Shown here: in pieces, positions 9,411 through 17,231 of the stretch
Layout of the letters: each line of letters begins with the position of its first letter
Numbering within the stretch: the stretch's first letter is position 1
Origin: CAZJYI01 sp964550025
GTDB taxonomy: Bacteria > Verrucomicrobiota > Kiritimatiellia > UBA8416 > CAYOBW01
Direction of reading: 5' to 3'
DNA length: 64,000 nucleotides
NCBI GenBank assembly: GCA_964550025.1
Contig: CAZJYI010000049.1
Location: 6,691-70,690 of the forward strand
Notes under the pieces: model-generated
Database searches by the model: none
What the model was told of the DNA's origin: nothing
Seen by the model: the letters and a program-made list of their open reading frames with translations, nothing else
Made by a program: the position numbers and the translations under genes

Positions 9411-9430
9411 TTAGACACAAGGAGACCCGG

Positions 9431-10864
9431 ATGGACATCCTCCTCGTAGATCCTCCCTACAAGAGCCTCAAGGGCGTGGGCACGGAATGCGCCTACACGA
9501 CCGCCACGGTCGGCCTTGCGGCCTACTTGCGCGCGGGGGGTGTCGAAGCCGCCGTGTTGACCGGCGATCTGCTTGTGGATCTGCCGCCGGGGTCGCTTCT
9601 GAACCTCGACGTGAAGGCGTACGCCCTGGGGCAGGAAGCGTACATGCAGGCGGTTGCCGACCAGGAACACGACGTGTGGCAGCGCCTGGCGGATGTTGTG
9701 CGGGAGCACAAACCAAGAGCCGTCGGGATCGCCTACCTGACCCCGACGAAGCATTCGGTCGAGCGGGTCGCGGCGGCTGTCAAGGCCGTCGACCCGGAGA
9801 TATGCGTCATCGTCGGCGGGCATCATGCCACGTTCTGTCCCGACGACGCTCTGCTGTGTCCCGACATAGACCTCGCCGTGCGGGGAGAGGGGGAGATTCC
9901 TCTTCTGGATGTCGCGCGCGCGCTGCGAGACGGCGACCCGGACTGGTCCGCCGTTCGAGGCGTGTCTTACCGGGACACCACCGGAAGCGTCGTCCACACC
10001 GACCGGCCGGGACTGGTGGCCGATCTCAATGATCTGCCCTTCCCGGCGAGGGATCTTGTTCTCGGGTGTGACTACGCAGGCCATCCCGTCCACTACATGA
10101 TCACGGCCCGCGGGTGTCCCTACACGTGCTCCTTCTGCTCGGACCGGCGGTTGTGGCTCGGCAAGGTGCGACGCCGCCGTCTCGACAACGTCTTCGAGGA
10201 GCTCGCGCAGCTCGTCAACCGGTATCCGGTTCGGTCCGTCGACTTCGTGGATGGTACGTTCACGTTCGACCGGAGCTACTTGCGCGGTTTCTGCGAGCGG
10301 ATGGCGGCCGAGCATCCGGGGCTTCGGTGGCGGTGTACGGCGCGCTATGACAACCTGGATGAGGAGTTACTCGGACTGATGCGAAAGGCCGGTTGCGCGG
10401 CACTCTACTTCGGGCTTGAGTCAGGGAGCGCTCGCATTCTGGAATCCGTGAACAAACACCTGACGCTCGAGGATGTCGCCCGGGTCGGCAACCTGGTTCG
10501 CAGACACGGGATCGTCTCGATCGTCTCCGTATTGCTCGGTCTGCCCGACGAGACCGGTGAGGACATCCGGGAGACACTGGAGATGATGCGTGCGCTCGAG
10601 GCGGACGTTTTCGACATCAACTGCTACGTGCCGTTGCCGGGCACGCCCCTGTATGACCGGATGGAGGAGGCCGAGCGCCGGGCCATTGACTGGCGCCGGT
10701 TGGCATACAAATCCCTCGGCACCCACGCCACCAGGACTGTCGGCGCCGAGGAACTGGAAGGGCTCGTTCGGGAGGCGTACGACATCGCCGACAGCGCCCG
10801 CAAGGGGTTGCTCGCCCGCATGGCCGCGTGGTCCGGCCAGCCGCCATGCGAAAAGGGTCCGTGA
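9431..10864 (+). CDS. B12-binding-domain radical SAM protein (second)
   Basis: This 477-residue protein has the same architecture as the previous gene: a cobalamin-binding-like N-terminal domain (DILLVDPPY, IVGGHHATF, RGEGEIPLLD) and a radical SAM core with cluster ligands C229-x3-C233-x2-C236 in ARGCPYTCSFC. SAM-binding blocks follow, including ALYFGLESGS. I chose the ATG at 9431 because AAGGAG lies 7 nt upstream and the first codons encode the B12-domain strand; the upstream in-frame stretch is repeat DNA. The two paralogues end identically at GGTCCGTGACCGCAGAT and are followed by the same repeat type, which suggests tandem duplication of a gene-plus-repeat unit. The product is unknown. Confidence 0.9.
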   Translation: MDILLVDPPYKSLKGVGTECAYTTATVGLAAYLRAGGVEAAVLTGDLLVDLPPGSLLNLDVKAYALGQEAYMQAVADQEHDVWQRLADVVREHKPRAVGIAYLTPTKHSVERVAAAVKAVDPEICVIVGGHHATFCPDDALLCPDIDLAVRGEGEIPLLDVARALRDGDPDWSAVRGVSYRDTTGSVVHTDRPGLVADLNDLPFPARDLVLGCDYAGHPVHYMITARGCPYTCSFCSDRRLWLGKVRRRRLDNVFEELAQLVNRYPVRSVDFVDGTFTFDRSYLRGFCERMAAEHPGLRWRCTARYDNLDEELLGLMRKAGCAALYFGLESGSARILESVNKHLTLEDVARVGNLVRRHGIVSIVSVLLGLPDETGEDIRETLEMMRALEADVFDINCYVPLPGTPLYDRMEEAERRAIDWRRLAYKSLGTHATRTVGAEELEGLVREAYDIADSARKGLLARMAAWSGQPPCEKGP

Positions 10865-11033
10865 CCGCAGATGCGAAATCCGAATCTCGAAATCCGAAAC
10901 AAATGCGAAATCCGAATGTCCAAATGACCGAAACGCAGAGTGGACTTCGTCTCACTTTTTCCCGTTTTCCCCATTCCCCCCTTTCGAGATTCGGATTTGT
11001 TTCGAGATTCGGATTTCGAATTTCGAATCTGAA
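10860..11033. repeat. Intergenic word-repeat hairpin A2, CGAAATC type
   Basis: This is a second copy of the 9195-9410 element. It opens with CGTGACCGCAGAT at the gene's stop codon, then CGAAATC/CGAATCT words to about 10930, and closes with inverted TTCGAGATTCGGATTTG words (10982-11030). It sits between convergent genes and may act as a bidirectional terminator or processing hairpin. Confidence 0.85.
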
Positions 11034-11089
11034 CCCATATCAGGGGAAACCACGACGGGATTGCTCGGCGGACCTTTTTCGGATGACCT

Positions 11090-12745
11090 CTAGAGTGCCG
11101 CGTTGACCCTGCTCACCATCTTGGCGACGCGGTCCGCGTCTCCTGCGAAGAATGCCAGGCGTGCTTCGTCCCGGAACTCGGTGACATCCATGCCGATGCG
11201 GGCGCTCATGAGGCAGGATTCGTCCGTGACGGAGGTCATTACGCCCTCCTTCTCGACCCGGCGCGCGAAGGCCATGCATTCCTTCAGGATCCGGCTGTGT
11301 TTCTTCCCGTCGATACGGAAGGGCAGTTTTTTCCAGAATGTGGGTGGCATCAGGAACTTCACCTTCCAGTACAGAATCGCGTCCATGTACTTGTCGTGGT
11401 CAAACTCGATCCCGAACTCCCCGGGCGCATCGAACCATTTCGTCCGCGGCATGACGACGGGCGGCGTGGACATGACGCCGACGGGCCGGGTGTCCCGAAG
11501 CAGGGCGAGCGTTTCTTCCGCCGTTTCCGGCGTCTCGCCGGGCGCCGGGTGGATCAGGCCCGCGATCACGTCGATCCCGGCTTCCCGGGCCCTGTTCAGG
11601 GCCGGGCGCATCTTCTCCACGCGTGTGCCTTTCTGCATCTTGTTCAAGATTTCCTGGTTCCCCGACTCTACGCCGAAGAAGAGTGCCAGGCACCCGGACT
11701 TTCTCCACAGCTCGTAGTCCGCGTCCGCGCTCTGCCTGATGTGGGCAAACGAAGAGTAGCGGTAGGATTTCTCGCGTTTGAGCAGCTCGGCGGCGAACTC
11801 GTTGAGCAGGGGGGAAGGCGTACAGGACCCGGCGAAGCGGAAGGTGCGAACGCCGAGGCACGACTCGATGGACTCGATTTCCCGGATGAGCCTGTCGATG
11901 CTCTTCAGACGCAGCCTGTTGGCGCTCTTCATCGGGTGAACACAGAAGGCACAGTGATTGCGGCAGCCGCGGCTGTCGTCAATGACAATGATCTTGACCT
12001 TCTCGTCGCCGGCCATGGCGGGATAGATCTGCGGGTCGTACGCCGGTATGGGGAGTTGGTTGAGGTCCTCCACCATCTTCTGCTCCGTGCGCACGGGTTT
12101 GCCGTTGTGGCGGTAGAGGAGATTGGGAATGTCCGCGTAGGCCGCCCTGTTTCGCCCGGCCTCGGCCAGTCGGACGATGGTCTCCTCTCCCTCTCCGTAC
12201 CCGAAGGCGTCGAACGCATCGAAACGCTCAACCATCATCTCCATGAAGAGGTCCACATGCGGACCGCCGCCAAAGATGCACAGGTCCGGGAAGTTGCGGC
12301 GCAGCGTCCTGGCGAGCGCGACCGATCCGCGGATGCCGTCGCCGTTCCACAGCTTGAACCCGACCGCATCTATGCCGTCGCGCCGCACCTTCTCAACCAG
12401 TTGCCGGCCGATCTCCTCGATGACGCGTGCCTGGGCGCGCTGCCGGACGACCTCACCGTACTGGAGGTTCGCCACGGTGCGCAACTTCTGCAGCGCGGAC
12501 ATCCCCTTCCCGTCGTCGGCACACGCCGTTTCCCACGTGCGCAGCAAGCGGCGCCGAAGAGACGGTGGCGTGTAGCGAGCCAGCACAGACACGGTAGTGT
12601 AGTCCAGGATCTCGACCTGCCGGCCGCTCGCGATAAGCGTTCCCCCTAGATTCGCAAGACCGTTATCGGGGACGAGGCTGCTGGGAGTGTAGGGATATCC
12701 CGAGTAGTTTATCAGAAGCCAGCGGCGAAGCGAACCGTTTTCCAT
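11090..12745 (-). CDS. B12-binding-domain radical SAM protein (third)
   Basis: This 551-residue protein begins with a B12-binding-like domain (about 1-200: NGLANLGGTLIASGRQVEIL, then FGGGPHVDLF, FGYGEGEETI). A radical SAM domain follows, with cluster cysteines C261, C265 and C268 in SRGCRNHCAFC, then FFGVESGNQEIL. The C-terminal ~130 residues do not resemble a family I know. It converges on the other two radical SAM genes and is more divergent from them than they are from each other. I start it at the ATG at 12745, where GAAGG lies 7 nt upstream and a sigma-70 promoter lies about 40-70 nt upstream; the frame extends further upstream without domain content. The reaction is not identifiable. 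Confidence 0.88.
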   Translation of the reverse strand: MENGSLRRWLLINYSGYPYTPSSLVPDNGLANLGGTLIASGRQVEILDYTTVSVLARYTPPSLRRRLLRTWETACADDGKGMSALQKLRTVANLQYGEVVRQRAQARVIEEIGRQLVEKVRRDGIDAVGFKLWNGDGIRGSVALARTLRRNFPDLCIFGGGPHVDLFMEMMVERFDAFDAFGYGEGEETIVRLAEAGRNRAAYADIPNLLYRHNGKPVRTEQKMVEDLNQLPIPAYDPQIYPAMAGDEKVKIIVIDDSRGCRNHCAFCVHPMKSANRLRLKSIDRLIREIESIESCLGVRTFRFAGSCTPSPLLNEFAAELLKREKSYRYSSFAHIRQSADADYELWRKSGCLALFFGVESGNQEILNKMQKGTRVEKMRPALNRAREAGIDVIAGLIHPAPGETPETAEETLALLRDTRPVGVMSTPPVVMPRTKWFDAPGEFGIEFDHDKYMDAILYWKVKFLMPPTFWKKLPFRIDGKKHSRILKECMAFARRVEKEGVMTSVTDESCLMSARIGMDVTEFRDEARLAFFAGDADRVAKMVSRVNAAL

Positions 12746-13065
12746 GGTGAGCCTTCGATGAGACCGACAGCACAGCAACTCCACATAATCCAATCCGGCG
12801 CGAATCTTGTCAAGTACTCTGCAAAAAGAATCGTAACAGAACCCTTGCCAAGCGATGTCGTTCAGTGTTAACCTCTTACGGAACAGTCGTCGTGAATCAT
12901 GATCGTCGGGGCATTCGGTGCAAAGTGTTTGCGTTAGTGAATGACCTTTTGTGCCGGTGGCCCGGATGTGCATCGAAATGCAGAAAGTCGCGCCTGGTCG
13001 CTGGCGCAGGACTAAGGGAAACCCTGTAGGACGGGACGTCCCGCATTCGTCGAAAGGGGCTGCCA
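12746..13065. other. Divergent intergenic region, 320 bp
   Basis: This separates the third radical SAM gene (minus) from the sensor kinase (plus). It holds the minus-strand promoter at 12785-12813. At 13026 a GTAG is followed by the perfect 12-nt palindrome CGGGACGTCCCG (13032-13043), just ahead of the kinase ribosome site AAAGGGG. No gene is seen. Confidence 0.6.
12785..12813 (-). promoter_or_regulatory. Predicted promoter of the third radical SAM gene
   Basis: On the minus strand, a perfect TTGACA (12813-12808) is followed after 17 nt by GATTAT (12790-12785). The inferred start near 12778 gives a leader of about 33 nt. Confidence 0.5.
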
Positions 13066-15132
13066 ATGAACGTGTTGCCCGTATGCATACTATATACGCA
13101 GGACGCGGATCTGGCAAAACGCTTCAAAGGGTATCTATACTCGCTGGCGGCGATTCGCTGGGTGGAGAACGGGTCCAAGCTTGAGACCGTACTGCAGCAG
13201 TTCGACCCGGCGCTGCTCTTCATGGATCTGAGAGGCGCTAAATGCCGTTCACTCCTTCCCCTGATCCTGCGGGACCTTCCCGACACGCTGGTCATAGCCC
13301 TCGGCATGCCCCGCTCGGATCCCGCCATGGAGGCACAGGCCCTGGGAGCGTATGCCGTTGAGGACGTGGACATCACCCGCCAGCGCCTCCATTTCCTGGT
13401 GGCCCGCGCTCAGTCGCATCTCGATCTCGTCAACGAGAACCGCCTGCTGAAGCAACGGGCGCAGGAACGCTCCCACGGCAAAGCGGGACCGGTCGAATCC
13501 CCCGTGGCTTCGCGCCCGCGTCCTGCAACCGTCTCCATGCCGCTGCACCATTTCTCGCGTGCCTTCCGCAACTTCGACAAGGTTGAAGCCATGCTGGAGA
13601 GCATCGCGGAGGGCGTGGCAAGCTGCGTCAAGGTGTCGCGAGTGGGCGTCTTCTCGGTCGGAAGGGGCGGGGACATGTACTGCCTGCGCGCCGGCGTCAA
13701 GTGCCTCGAAGACACGCGCGAACTGGAAGTTCCCGACGGAGCGCCGCTGATCCGGTGGATGCAGATCAACGCACACGTCATCTCGCGCGCTACGCTGACG
13801 CACGTGGTCGACCCGTCCGAGCGGCTCCTTCTCGAACAGTCACTCGACACGCTGGGCGCCGAGGTGATCATCCCGCTGCACGGTCGCGAACGCCTCCTCG
13901 GCTGGCTGTTTCTCGGACACCGGGTGACCGGGATTCCGTTTTCCGCAACCGACCTCGAAGAACTGACCGTTCTCGCCGAACACGTTTCCATCACGTTGGA
14001 GAACGCCCTTCTGCACGAGGAGATCACCGTCCAGAAGACGCTGGCCGAGACTGTCCTGCACTCGATTCCGGTCGGGATCGTCGCCGTCAGCGACGAAGGG
14101 ACTGTCCGTTGGTTCAACCGTGCCGCGGAGGCCATCCTCGACGTTCGCGCCGAAGATGCCATGAATCGCCCGGCCGGAAACCTCGCCAGCCGAATCGCGG
14201 GCTTGCTGGCGCGATGTGTCAGGGACGGCCCCTCGGAAGCCCCCGTGGAATGGGTCGACCAGTCCACCCAGCGCAGCCTGTCCGTCTCGACCCGGCGGCT
14301 CGAGACCGACCACACGTGCCTCGGCGCCGTGGCCATCATCATCGACATGACGCACGAGAAGCGCCTCCGTGACAAGCAGAGCGAGATCGAGCGTGCCGCG
14401 TTTTGGACCGAGCTGGCGGCGGCCATGTCCCACGCCGTGCGCAATCCCCTGGTTGCCATCAGCACCTTCGCGCAGCTTCTCCCCGAACGCTATGACGACC
14501 CGGAGTTTCGGGAGCAGTTCAGCGAACTGGTATCGGGCGAGATCGGCCGTCTCGACGGTATGATCGACCAACTCTCCGCTTTCGCGCATCCGGCGCCTCT
14601 ACAGTTCGAGCCGCTCAGGCTTGCACCCCTGCTCACAAAGGCCATTGAGAACGCGGAGAAGGCGTCGCAGACGGGTGCCGCTCACGTGGAGTTCCTTGTT
14701 GACGAGAAGTTGCCGTACGTGGAAGGCGACAAGGATGCTCTGACGAATTGTTTCGCGCTGCTCATAACCAACGCGCTCGAAGCCGTCAACCAGTCGAAGT
14801 ACCCGAGCATCCACGTTACCGCGGGGGTGAACGAAAACACGGACGGGACACACTGCGTCGTCAACGTGCAGGACAACGGCCGGGGCATTCCTCCGGATAT
14901 CCTGGAAAACGTGTTTTCGCCCTTGTGCACGATGAAGGTGCGCGGCATCGGCCTCGGATTACCCATCGTTCGCCGTACGGTGGAAGATCATCATGGCGTT
15001 GTGACCATCGATACCAGCACGCGCGGCACCAACGTTACCGTCTCGCTGCCGGCGCTTGCCCCCGACTATAACGCCATAGAGCGCGACAACGCCGTGCCCG
15101 AGGCGGCTGGCTCATTGGAGCTCAAGACCTGA
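13066..15132 (+). CDS. Sensor histidine kinase (pseudo-receiver, GAF, PAS, HisKA, HATPase)
   Basis: This 688-residue soluble protein begins with a receiver-like fold (about 1-115). D54 in LFMDLRG occupies the phospho-acceptor position, but the usual KP pair is not seen. GAF (about 165-318), PAS (about 325-435), HisKA and HATPase_c (DNGRGIPPD, GIGLGLPI) follow. The HisKA histidine is H456 in AMSHAVRNPL; the acidic residue that normally follows it is alanine, so kinase or phosphatase activity may be altered. The HisKA region closely resembles that of the 7TM kinase at 2475-5066: both have TF(A/S)QLLPERY followed by FRE(Q/T)F. An AAAGGGG site precedes the ATG. No cognate regulator is adjacent. 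Confidence 0.92.
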   Translation: MNVLPVCILYTQDADLAKRFKGYLYSLAAIRWVENGSKLETVLQQFDPALLFMDLRGAKCRSLLPLILRDLPDTLVIALGMPRSDPAMEAQALGAYAVEDVDITRQRLHFLVARAQSHLDLVNENRLLKQRAQERSHGKAGPVESPVASRPRPATVSMPLHHFSRAFRNFDKVEAMLESIAEGVASCVKVSRVGVFSVGRGGDMYCLRAGVKCLEDTRELEVPDGAPLIRWMQINAHVISRATLTHVVDPSERLLLEQSLDTLGAEVIIPLHGRERLLGWLFLGHRVTGIPFSATDLEELTVLAEHVSITLENALLHEEITVQKTLAETVLHSIPVGIVAVSDEGTVRWFNRAAEAILDVRAEDAMNRPAGNLASRIAGLLARCVRDGPSEAPVEWVDQSTQRSLSVSTRRLETDHTCLGAVAIIIDMTHEKRLRDKQSEIERAAFWTELAAAMSHAVRNPLVAISTFAQLLPERYDDPEFREQFSELVSGEIGRLDGMIDQLSAFAHPAPLQFEPLRLAPLLTKAIENAEKASQTGAAHVEFLVDEKLPYVEGDKDALTNCFALLITNALEAVNQSKYPSIHVTAGVNENTDGTHCVVNVQDNGRGIPPDILENVFSPLCTMKVRGIGLGLPIVRRTVEDHHGVVTIDTSTRGTNVTVSLPALAPDYNAIERDNAVPEAAGSLELKT

Positions 15133-15151
15133 TCGAGGGGGAGAGTGGTCG

Positions 15152-15249
15152 GTCATCAGTGACCAGTGACCAGTGACCAGTGATCAGTGGGGGAGGCGGC
15201 ATCCGGGATCCTTGGGGAACGGATCGCCGGTCGCGGGTCACCGATCACT
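15152..15249. repeat. Heptamer-array hairpin overlapping the NYN gene stop
   Basis: Five tandem heptamers of GAYCAGT type run from 15154 to 15188. An inverted arm at about 15222-15249 reads on the minus strand as four heptamers (AGTGATC, GGTGACC, CGCGACC, GGCGATC). The TGA stop of the minus-strand NYN gene lies in the first of these. RNA from either strand should fold into a long hairpin. Confidence 0.75.
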
Positions 15250-17098
15250 TCCCGTCCAGTTCCTGCTGCAATGCAGCGAACTCCTCGAGGCGCATGATAT
15301 CGGCGCTTAGCTTGCGTGCCTGCTGCGCGAGGTCGCGGTCGTTGGTGACGAGTACGCGCGGCATGGCCGACATTTCACGGCACACGTATTCAAGGTACGA
15401 GAGGATGGCGCGGTCTGCCCGGTGTTCGCCACTGCCGCCGGAAAAGACGACTTTCACGTTCTTCGAGACCTTGTGTTCGCCGTGCTCCGGGCTGTCGAAG
15501 AAGACCGTCACCTGGCACTTCGGGGCCTCCTCGACAAAGGACTTCATCGCGGCGATCAGGCAGTCGCGGGCCTCCTGGCCGGGCGCGCCGGACTTTGCGT
15601 CATAGCCGAAGAGGTCATCCAGACCGAACAGCACGTTGTGGCCGTCCAGGACCCAGATGAACGCCTCGTCGGCGTGCAGGGCTTGCCGGAAGCGCCACGC
15701 CGGTCCGCGCGGCAGGGCCTTGGCTTTGCGGGTGACCTTGGGTGTGAACGCATCGTACATCCGGGCCAGCCGATTGTGGTACGCCGTATACAAGGCGCGG
15801 AGTTGTCGACCGTCGAGGGCTTGCTGATCGGTCAGTTCGTTGAGGAGGCCCTGTAGAGCCTCGAGCTCCGTCAGCGTGCCGGCCTCGTTGACGCGCGAGA
15901 GTAAGCCCGAGGCAAACGGAGACAGCTCGCGGGCCTCCCCGAGCACATCGCCCGTATGCTCGATTTCCCGCCGCAGTTCTTCACTGAGATCTGATAGCTC
16001 GGGCAAGGGATGGAGCGCCTCTTCACGCGCTTTTCCGATTTCTGCGAGGGATTCCCTGAGCCGCCGCAGGCGGTCACGGAGCGTGCGGACATTGCCGCTG
16101 TGCCGGTCTCTTTCGGCCTGTCGTTCCAATGCTGCCGCCACGCGGTCGAACAGCGTACTCCGTTTTGTGTCGGCTCTCGCCGCCTGTGCTGCCGCTTCCA
16201 CCGCCACGGGCTTCTTCAGCCATGAGTGTATGCGTTGGGACAGCTCCCGTTCCACGCCTTCCCGAATGCGCTTCTCTGTCTCGGCATCCAGTTTCGCCAG
16301 ATTGGCGTGTGCCTTTTTCAGCTCCGCGGCCTGTTGCGTGACGTGCTTCTTTTCCGCCCGCAGCTCCTTCTGCAGTTTCTGGAGCCGGTCGTTCTGCCGC
16401 GCCGCGTTCTGGCGGAGTTTCTTGACCGCCTTTGCCTGGTTACGGGCTTCCTTGAGGTCGGTTTCGAGTTTGGCGATCCGCTGGTGGGCCTTCTCGAGAT
16501 CGGCGAAAGGCTTGCTCAGCGCTTCGATATCCCGTTCCCAGTCTTCGTCCCAATCGTCCTCCTCGTCCTCATCCGATTCGGGGGCCAGACCCTGTTCCTC
16601 GACCAGGTCCTGTACGGTGTCCAGAAGAGGTGCGCAGTCCCCGAGAAAGGCAACCAGTGCCTTCTTGCGGTCGATCTCTTCCGGTTCATCCGTGTCATCG
16701 CCGCGGTTTCGCAGCCACTCAATCGCCAGGGCGCGCACTTCCTCGCGGGCGTCGACAAGCAGGCCCGGTACCATGGCGGATTTTCCGTGGACGGCGATCA
16801 GGTTCTCCGCGTGCTTCTCCAGGATGGCGATCGACAGCTGCTGTACGAACTCGCCGTTCAGACCCGCCAGGGCGAGTGCCCCGCAGATGGGCGGATCCAG
16901 GGCAATCGGCTTCGCCAGCTTCTTCTTCATGCGCGAACGGAACGTGCGCGCGTTCTTGCGCTTTGGCTGGTACCCCCGGGCAATCTCCTGGTCGTACCGT
17001 ACGTATTCCAGCAGGAGATCGTCGTCCATGACGTCGACAAGCGTCTTCAAATCGTCAACGATGTCCGGGGGGATCTCGAAGCCGTCAATGGTCGGCAT
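15245..17098 (-). CDS. Coiled-coil protein with C-terminal NYN (YacP-like) nuclease domain
   Basis: This 617-residue protein has a helical N-terminal half, an acidic tract near residues 175-190 and a long predicted coiled coil (about 195-300, rich in KAV/LQK/AEL heptads). The C-terminal NYN/PIN-like domain (about 440-617) shows IWVLDGHNVLFG, VTVFFDSPEHGE, HRADRAILSYL and VLVTNDRDLAQQ, i.e. the four acidic positions of the fold. YacP-like NYN proteins act on RNA, so an RNA-processing role is plausible. The length is far above stand-alone YacP (about 170 residues). GAGGAG lies 6 nt before the ATG. The gene is flanked on both sides by GATCAGT heptamer repeats. Confidence 0.82.
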   Translation of the reverse strand: MPTIDGFEIPPDIVDDLKTLVDVMDDDLLLEYVRYDQEIARGYQPKRKNARTFRSRMKKKLAKPIALDPPICGALALAGLNGEFVQQLSIAILEKHAENLIAVHGKSAMVPGLLVDAREEVRALAIEWLRNRGDDTDEPEEIDRKKALVAFLGDCAPLLDTVQDLVEEQGLAPESDEDEEDDWDEDWERDIEALSKPFADLEKAHQRIAKLETDLKEARNQAKAVKKLRQNAARQNDRLQKLQKELRAEKKHVTQQAAELKKAHANLAKLDAETEKRIREGVERELSQRIHSWLKKPVAVEAAAQAARADTKRSTLFDRVAAALERQAERDRHSGNVRTLRDRLRRLRESLAEIGKAREEALHPLPELSDLSEELRREIEHTGDVLGEARELSPFASGLLSRVNEAGTLTELEALQGLLNELTDQQALDGRQLRALYTAYHNRLARMYDAFTPKVTRKAKALPRGPAWRFRQALHADEAFIWVLDGHNVLFGLDDLFGYDAKSGAPGQEARDCLIAAMKSFVEEAPKCQVTVFFDSPEHGEHKVSKNVKVVFSGGSGEHRADRAILSYLEYVCREMSAMPRVLVTNDRDLAQQARKLSADIMRLEEFAALQQELDGK

Positions 17099-17154
17099 GG
17101 CAACTCCTCAAAACCACTGACTCTACCCCAATGCGAACCGACACCGCAACAGAA

Positions 17155-17184
17155 GTGATCAGTAATCAGTGATCAGTGATCACT
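17155..17184. repeat. GATCAGT heptamer array
   Basis: Three full heptamers (17157-17177: GATCAGT, AATCAGT, GATCAGT) and a partial GATCAC form a short array between the NYN gene start and the kinase gene end. They are in the same orientation as the array at 15154-15188. Confidence 0.8.
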
Positions 17185-17231
17185 TCCTCTTCCTGTCGGG
17201 GACACGGGGGATGGGGACGCAATACGCACCG

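Noticed and set aside
7730..10315. An 861-codon frame on the minus strand opposite the radical SAM genes
   Set aside because: It lies wholly opposite genes with clear domains; its composition is arginine- and proline-rich with no motif, as expected in high-GC antisense.
15154..15188. CRISPR-like tandem repeats
   Set aside because: Units are 7 nt and contiguous with no spacers; no cas genes are nearby.
15840..17120. A 426-codon frame opposite the NYN gene
   Set aside because: Serine-rich antisense of the coiled coil.
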